Assembly (NCBI RefSeq): GCF_051233475.1
Contig: NZ_JBKFGH010000008.1
Coordinates: 241,663 to 305,662, forward strand
Direction of reading: 5' to 3'
Length of the DNA stretch: 64,000 bases
Source of the DNA: Bacillus_BU sp051233475
GTDB taxonomy: Bacteria; Bacillota; Bacilli; Bacillales; Cytobacillaceae
In this document: in pieces, positions 60,183 through 64,000 of the stretch
Layout: every line of letters begins with the position of its first letter
Position numbering within the stretch: the first letter of the stretch is position 1
Position numbers and translations under genes: made by a program
The notes under the pieces: generated by a model
Databases searched by the model: none
Seen by the model: the letters and a program-made list of their open reading frames with translations, nothing else
Told to the model about the DNA's origin: nothing

Positions 60183-61532
60183 ATGAGTGAGGTTCTTCTA
60201 TTAAGCAGAATCCAATTTGCAATCACGGTACTCTATCATTTCTTATTCGTGCCGTTAACGATCGGTTTGGTCATTTTGGTTGCTGTGATGGAGACAAGGT
60301 ACGCCAAGACGCTGAATCCAATGTACAGGAGAATGGCAGACTTTTGGGGAAAATTATTTACGATTAACTTCGTCCTTGGGATCGTCACTGGGATCACGAT
60401 GGAGTTTCAATTCGGCACAAACTGGGCGGAATACTCGAAGTATATGGGCGATATTTTCGGTTCGCCACTAGCAATTGAAGCGTTAGTCGCCTTCTTCTTA
60501 GAATCTACCTTTATCGGAATTTGGATTTTCGGAAAGGACAAAATTTCGCCTAAATTGCGAGCGGCTTCGATGTGGATGGTTGCCCTTGGTACCAATATTT
60601 CAGCCCTATGGATCATCACGGCAAACGGATTCATGCAGAATCCCGTTGGCTATGTCATCAGAAATGGTCGAGCGGAATTAAACGATTTCACTGCACTTAT
60701 TACCAATCCTTATGCATGGCATATGTTTACCCACACCGTCGTTGGAAGCTACATTGTTGGTTCATTTTTTGTGATGGCCATCAGCGCCTACCATTTGCTG
60801 CGTAAAAACGAGGTTCCTTTTTTCAAAAAATCGTTTAAGTTTGCGTTAATTATGGCGGTCATTGCAACTACTGCCACACCGCTGCTCGGTCATGAAAGCG
60901 GTACGTACGCAGCTGAGGTTCAGCCCGCAAAAGCAGCCGCGTTTGAAGCCGTTTGGGAAAGTGAAAAAGGAGCTCCGTTCCATTTAATCCAAATCCCTGA
61001 CCCGGCAAATGAAACGAACAAGGTGGAGCTGATCTCCATTCCGAAAATAGGCAGCTTTATGTATACAAACAGCTTTGATGGAGAAATTACCGGCTTAAAG
61101 GACATCCCGGCTGATGAAAGACCGAACGTCAGCTTAGTGTTCTATAGCTTCAGACTGATGGTCGCATTAGGGATTTATTTTATGATCATCACCTGGATTG
61201 GCGCTTATCTGTTCAAAAAAGGAAAACTCGAAAATTCAAAACGCTATTTAAAAATAATGTTTTACTCGATGCTCCTTCCATATGTGGCGATTAATGCCGG
61301 ATGGACCGTTGCAGAAGTCGGACGCCAGCCATGGGTTGTTTACGGATTGATGAAAACTGAGGAAGCTGTCTCACCAATCGCCCTGTCTCAAGTTATTTTC
61401 TCAATCGGCGGGCTTGTCCTATTCTACACCATTTTGATTATTGCTGATGTTTACTTATTGAAAAAATACGCCAAAAAAGGCCCTGCACCATTAGTTAAAA
61501 AGCATGAGGAGGTTATGCCGAATGTCTCATGA
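60183..61532 (+). CDS. cydA: Cytochrome bd quinol oxidase subunit I
   Basis: 449 residues, nine spans. His in the first span (QFAITVLYHFLF), the GRQPW motif, the conserved ESTFIGIWIFG region and a short Q-loop typical of Bacillus/Geobacillus bd oxidases. It oxidises menaquinol and reduces O2 with high affinity. SD GGAGGG. It overlaps cydB by 11 nt. Confidence 0.96.
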   Translation: MSEVLLLSRIQFAITVLYHFLFVPLTIGLVILVAVMETRYAKTLNPMYRRMADFWGKLFTINFVLGIVTGITMEFQFGTNWAEYSKYMGDIFGSPLAIEALVAFFLESTFIGIWIFGKDKISPKLRAASMWMVALGTNISALWIITANGFMQNPVGYVIRNGRAELNDFTALITNPYAWHMFTHTVVGSYIVGSFFVMAISAYHLLRKNEVPFFKKSFKFALIMAVIATTATPLLGHESGTYAAEVQPAKAAAFEAVWESEKGAPFHLIQIPDPANETNKVELISIPKIGSFMYTNSFDGEITGLKDIPADERPNVSLVFYSFRLMVALGIYFMIITWIGAYLFKKGKLENSKRYLKIMFYSMLLPYVAINAGWTVAEVGRQPWVVYGLMKTEEAVSPIALSQVIFSIGGLVLFYTILIIADVYLLKKYAKKGPAPLVKKHEEVMPNVS

Positions 61533-62550
61533 TCTGCTTGCCGTGATTTGGTTTGGTTTATGGGGATTAATTTGGACCGTCTATTTCGTACTTGATGGGT
61601 ATGCGCTTGGAACCGGGATGCTGTTCCCGTTTATCACGAAAAACCGTGAGGAGCGCAACCAGCTCCAAGAGGCGATCGGACCGTTTTGGGGCGGCAATGA
61701 AGTTTGGCTGATTACTGCAGGAGGGGCGACCTTCGCTGCGTTCCCGGAAGTATACGCCAATATGTTCAGCTATTTGTACACACCGTTTATGATGATCTTA
61801 TTTGCTTTATTTTTCCGGGCGGCCGGCCTTGAATTTATGCATAAGGATGACAACCCGGTTTGGCAGAAGAGCTGGAAGTGGGCCTTCTTCACGGGAAGCT
61901 TCCTCATCGCTTTTCTGTTTGGCGTTGCTTTTGCCAACCTTTACTACGGTTTGAAAATCGGAGCGGACGGCTATGAAGGCAATCTGCTGTCGCTATTGCA
62001 CCCTTATGGAATTTTAGGAGGCCTGCTGTTCGTTACGATGTTTATCGTCTCGGGTGCACTGTGGATTAGCCTGAAAACCGTTGGCGATGTACGCAACCGC
62101 GCCTTTACAATTGCCCAAAATGCAAGCATGGCCAATGCCTTAGTTCTGATCATCTTTCTATTAGCAACTAATAATTTAACCAACTTATTTGATAATTTCA
62201 CTGACCAGCCGCTCTATTGGCTAGTACCCGTAATTTCGACAGTGACCGCCATCTCGGTTTTTCTTTTTGCTTCTAAAAATAAACCAGGCTCAGCGTTCAC
62301 GGCCCTATCGCTCTCGATCGCGGCGCTTTCGGCCACAGGCTTTATCGGCATGTTCCCGAATATGCTGCCATCGAGAATCCATTCCGACTTCAGCACAACT
62401 CTGTACGCCGCTGCAGGAAGTGCACTAAATTTAAAAATTATGCTGATTGTCGCGCTTATCTTTGTTCCAATCGTGATCGGCTATCAAATTTGGAGCTACA
62501 CCGTGTTTAAAGAAAAGATTACGAAAGAAGCTGCTAAAGGCTATCAATAA
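61522..62550 (+). CDS. cydB: Cytochrome bd quinol oxidase subunit II
   Basis: 342 residues from the ATG at 61522 (SD GAGGAGG, 8-9 nt), inside the end of cydA. About eight spans, with the family motifs VLDGYALGTGML and GPFWGGNEVWLI. It is the partner of CydA. cydC and cydD do not follow. Confidence 0.95.
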   Translation: MSHDLLAVIWFGLWGLIWTVYFVLDGYALGTGMLFPFITKNREERNQLQEAIGPFWGGNEVWLITAGGATFAAFPEVYANMFSYLYTPFMMILFALFFRAAGLEFMHKDDNPVWQKSWKWAFFTGSFLIAFLFGVAFANLYYGLKIGADGYEGNLLSLLHPYGILGGLLFVTMFIVSGALWISLKTVGDVRNRAFTIAQNASMANALVLIIFLLATNNLTNLFDNFTDQPLYWLVPVISTVTAISVFLFASKNKPGSAFTALSLSIAALSATGFIGMFPNMLPSRIHSDFSTTLYAAAGSALNLKIMLIVALIFVPIVIGYQIWSYTVFKEKITKEAAKGYQ

Positions 62551-62559
62551 TTCTGATTG

Positions 62560-62597
62560 GAGGATGACATCATTCATGGTTTCATCCTCTTTATTTT
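62560..62597 (+). terminator. Terminator after cydB
   Basis: GAGGATGA and TCATCCTC pair around a 14-nt loop, followed by TTTATTTTTC. Confidence 0.8.
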
Positions 62598-62680
62598 TCA
62601 AAAAAATTACCAATTTTGTGATTACATACATATAACATAAATCACATACTATGTTATATTAAAATAAAAAAAGGTGAACT

Positions 62681-63748
62681 ATGTTTCGGGATTTAGTTGT
62701 AAACCTATCTTTTATCATTACATTTTTATTTATTGCGGGCCAGTTATTTAGAGAAAAGCCCATCTATTTTTCTTTGGCCAACAAGATTAAAGCCGGAGTG
62801 CTAGCAGGAATACTCGGGATCACTTTAATGATATTTTCGATCCAATTAACCGATACTTTGATTGTCGATTTAAGACATTTGGCTGTTATTCTGATCACGC
62901 TGTATGGAGGAATCATAAGCAGCATCATCGCGGGCACGATCATTATTTTAGGAAGGCTGCTTATTTTCGATATTCATGTCACATCGATTGCTGCTTCATT
63001 TCTAATTTTCTCAATGGTGATCGTATGTAATCTTATCCTGAAAATAAAGATCGTAACGTCACAAAAAATGCTTTATATGAATCTAAGCAATATCCTGTTA
63101 ACTTCTTTCATGTTTAGCCTGCTCCTGGAGGATCAACAAATACTGATTAAAATCATTTTGGTTTACGGGACTATTTCATTGTTTGGCGGAGCAATCATCT
63201 ATTATATAAGTGACTATATAATAAAATCCAATGAGAACTATCGATTATTGAAGGAATCATCGGTAAAAGATTTTCTTACCGGGTTACACAATGTCCGCCA
63301 TTTTGATACAAGCTGGAATCAGCATGTCATCAATGCAGTTGAAAAAAAGGAATATTTATCTCTGTTAATTATCGATATTGATCATTTTAAACAAGTGAAT
63401 GATACATACGGCCACCCTGCAGGAGATATGGTGTTAAAGGAATTAGGGGAAGTATTGATCCGTTCAACCCGTTCATTTGATACAGTATCAAGAAACGGCG
63501 GCGAGGAGTTTTCTGTGATTCTGCCTGATTGCCCAAGTCATCAGGCCAAAGAAGTCGCAGAAAGAATTCGCATAGCGGTGGAGAAACATCATTTCGAAAT
63601 CTCTCATTTGACTAAAACCAACATTACGGTATCCATTGGGGTCGTCACCTATCCAGAAACCGTTCAGGAAACCGACCTTATCATTTGGCAAGCCGACCAA
63701 AATTTATATAAAGCAAAGAATTCAGGCAGAAATAAGGTTTGCTGTTAA
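62681..63748 (+). CDS. Membrane diguanylate cyclase
   Basis: 355 residues. N-terminal membrane sensor of the 5TM-5TMR-LYT type (about 1-180, five or six spans with LTLYGGIISSIIAG) followed by a GGDEF domain with active site GGEEF and an upstream RxxD inhibitory site (RSFD), so it should make c-di-GMP and be product-inhibited. SD AAGGTG. It is not in an operon with cydAB. Confidence 0.93.
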   Translation: MFRDLVVNLSFIITFLFIAGQLFREKPIYFSLANKIKAGVLAGILGITLMIFSIQLTDTLIVDLRHLAVILITLYGGIISSIIAGTIIILGRLLIFDIHVTSIAASFLIFSMVIVCNLILKIKIVTSQKMLYMNLSNILLTSFMFSLLLEDQQILIKIILVYGTISLFGGAIIYYISDYIIKSNENYRLLKESSVKDFLTGLHNVRHFDTSWNQHVINAVEKKEYLSLLIIDIDHFKQVNDTYGHPAGDMVLKELGEVLIRSTRSFDTVSRNGGEEFSVILPDCPSHQAKEVAERIRIAVEKHHFEISHLTKTNITVSIGVVTYPETVQETDLIIWQADQNLYKAKNSGRNKVCC

Positions 63749-63767
63749 ACTAGTTTAAGTGTTAATG

Positions 63768-63901
63768 AACAGTGCTGATTGGAGCGGAAGGTGCGAGACT
63801 CCTGCGGGAGAAGGTGTCACGGGAGACCCCACAGGCGCTTGCGCCGAGGAGGCTCCCGGACTCCCCCGCGGAAAGCGAGCACCTGCAGCGGAAATCAATA
63901 G
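63768..63901. repeat. MITE-like core, copy C (partial, inverted)
   Basis: Carries the same GC-rich core as copies A and B but without the GGCTNTGTTA ends, so it is truncated or an older copy. Nothing codes in 63749-64000. Confidence 0.7.
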
Positions 63902-63910
63902 TCTAATAAT

Positions 63911-63940
63911 AAAGAGCTTAGAAAATCTCTAAGCTCTTTT
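63911..63940 (+). terminator. Terminator downstream of the diguanylate cyclase
   Basis: AAAGAGCTTAGA and its complement around AAA; T-run follows. It lies beyond the repeat copy. Confidence 0.8.
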
Positions 63941-64000
63941 CATATCGTTTCTTAATGTTTTGGTGGAAATAGCGCTACTTTTAATATTTTTATATTTAAC

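Overview
The window is a low-GC chromosome segment from a Bacillaceae bacterium, probably an environmental Bacillus or Neobacillus-like species. The order secA-prfB, cccB-YitT-ftsE-ftsX, ctpB-minJ resembles the Bacillus subtilis secA to minJ region. Typical Bacillus Shine-Dalgarno (SD) sequences, an RF2 programmed frameshift and a yybP-ykoY manganese riboswitch also fit. No rRNA, tRNA or CRISPR array was found.

Region 1 (1-16 kb) is a metal and envelope accessory region, almost all on the minus strand. It holds an HMA-domain TauE/SafE-like protein (cut by the window edge), a multicopper oxidase, three paralogous methionine-rich single-span proteins, several small membrane proteins with zinc ribbons, a six-gene operon with a b-type cytochrome, a sigma-54-dependent two-component system and the copper ATPase CopA. 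Two regulatory systems can be read from the DNA. Four -24/-12 sigma-54 promoters serve the zinc-ribbon, Met-rich and small membrane genes; three of them have paired upstream sites 22 bp apart. A second promoter class, CTNCAT-N5-CNNCAT-N10-TATACT, precedes the TauE-like gene, the six-gene operon, the sensor kinase, probably copA, and a small secreted protein at 19 kb.

Region 2 (16-26 kb) is mixed: a beta-propeller/cytochrome c lipoprotein, two CDF cation transporters, galE, DoxX and small secreted proteins. It also contains a thioredoxin-fold lipoprotein at 20651-21151 whose first active-site cysteine codon is an in-frame UGA, followed at SECIS distance by a hairpin with a GGUCG loop. This is very probably a selenoprotein that ordinary gene calling would break.

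Region 3 (25.6-37 kb) is core cell-envelope biology: minJ, ctpB, a coiled-coil M23 hydrolase, ftsX, ftsE, cccB, a YitT protein, a CNNM/CBS protein with a hairpin between its SD and start codon, a YugP metalloprotease and a riboswitch-controlled TerC protein.

Region 4 (37-53.5 kb) has an O-antigen-ligase-like protein, a TPR protein and a multiheme cytochrome island: seven proteins with 62 CXXCH motifs (8, 6, 12, 10, 10, 6, 10) plus TPR and NHL partners. Three decaheme paralogues and the dodecaheme protein have NapC/NirT-like membrane anchors; the octaheme and two hexaheme proteins look exported. The set suggests a quinol-to-exterior electron route. ResD-like boxes precede two of the decaheme genes.

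Region 5 (53.8-64 kb) has secA, prfB, a NreBC-like two-component system divergent from cydAB with a candidate operator centred near -42 of the cyd promoter, and a membrane diguanylate cyclase. MITE-like elements and several families of short intergenic repeats are scattered through the window.
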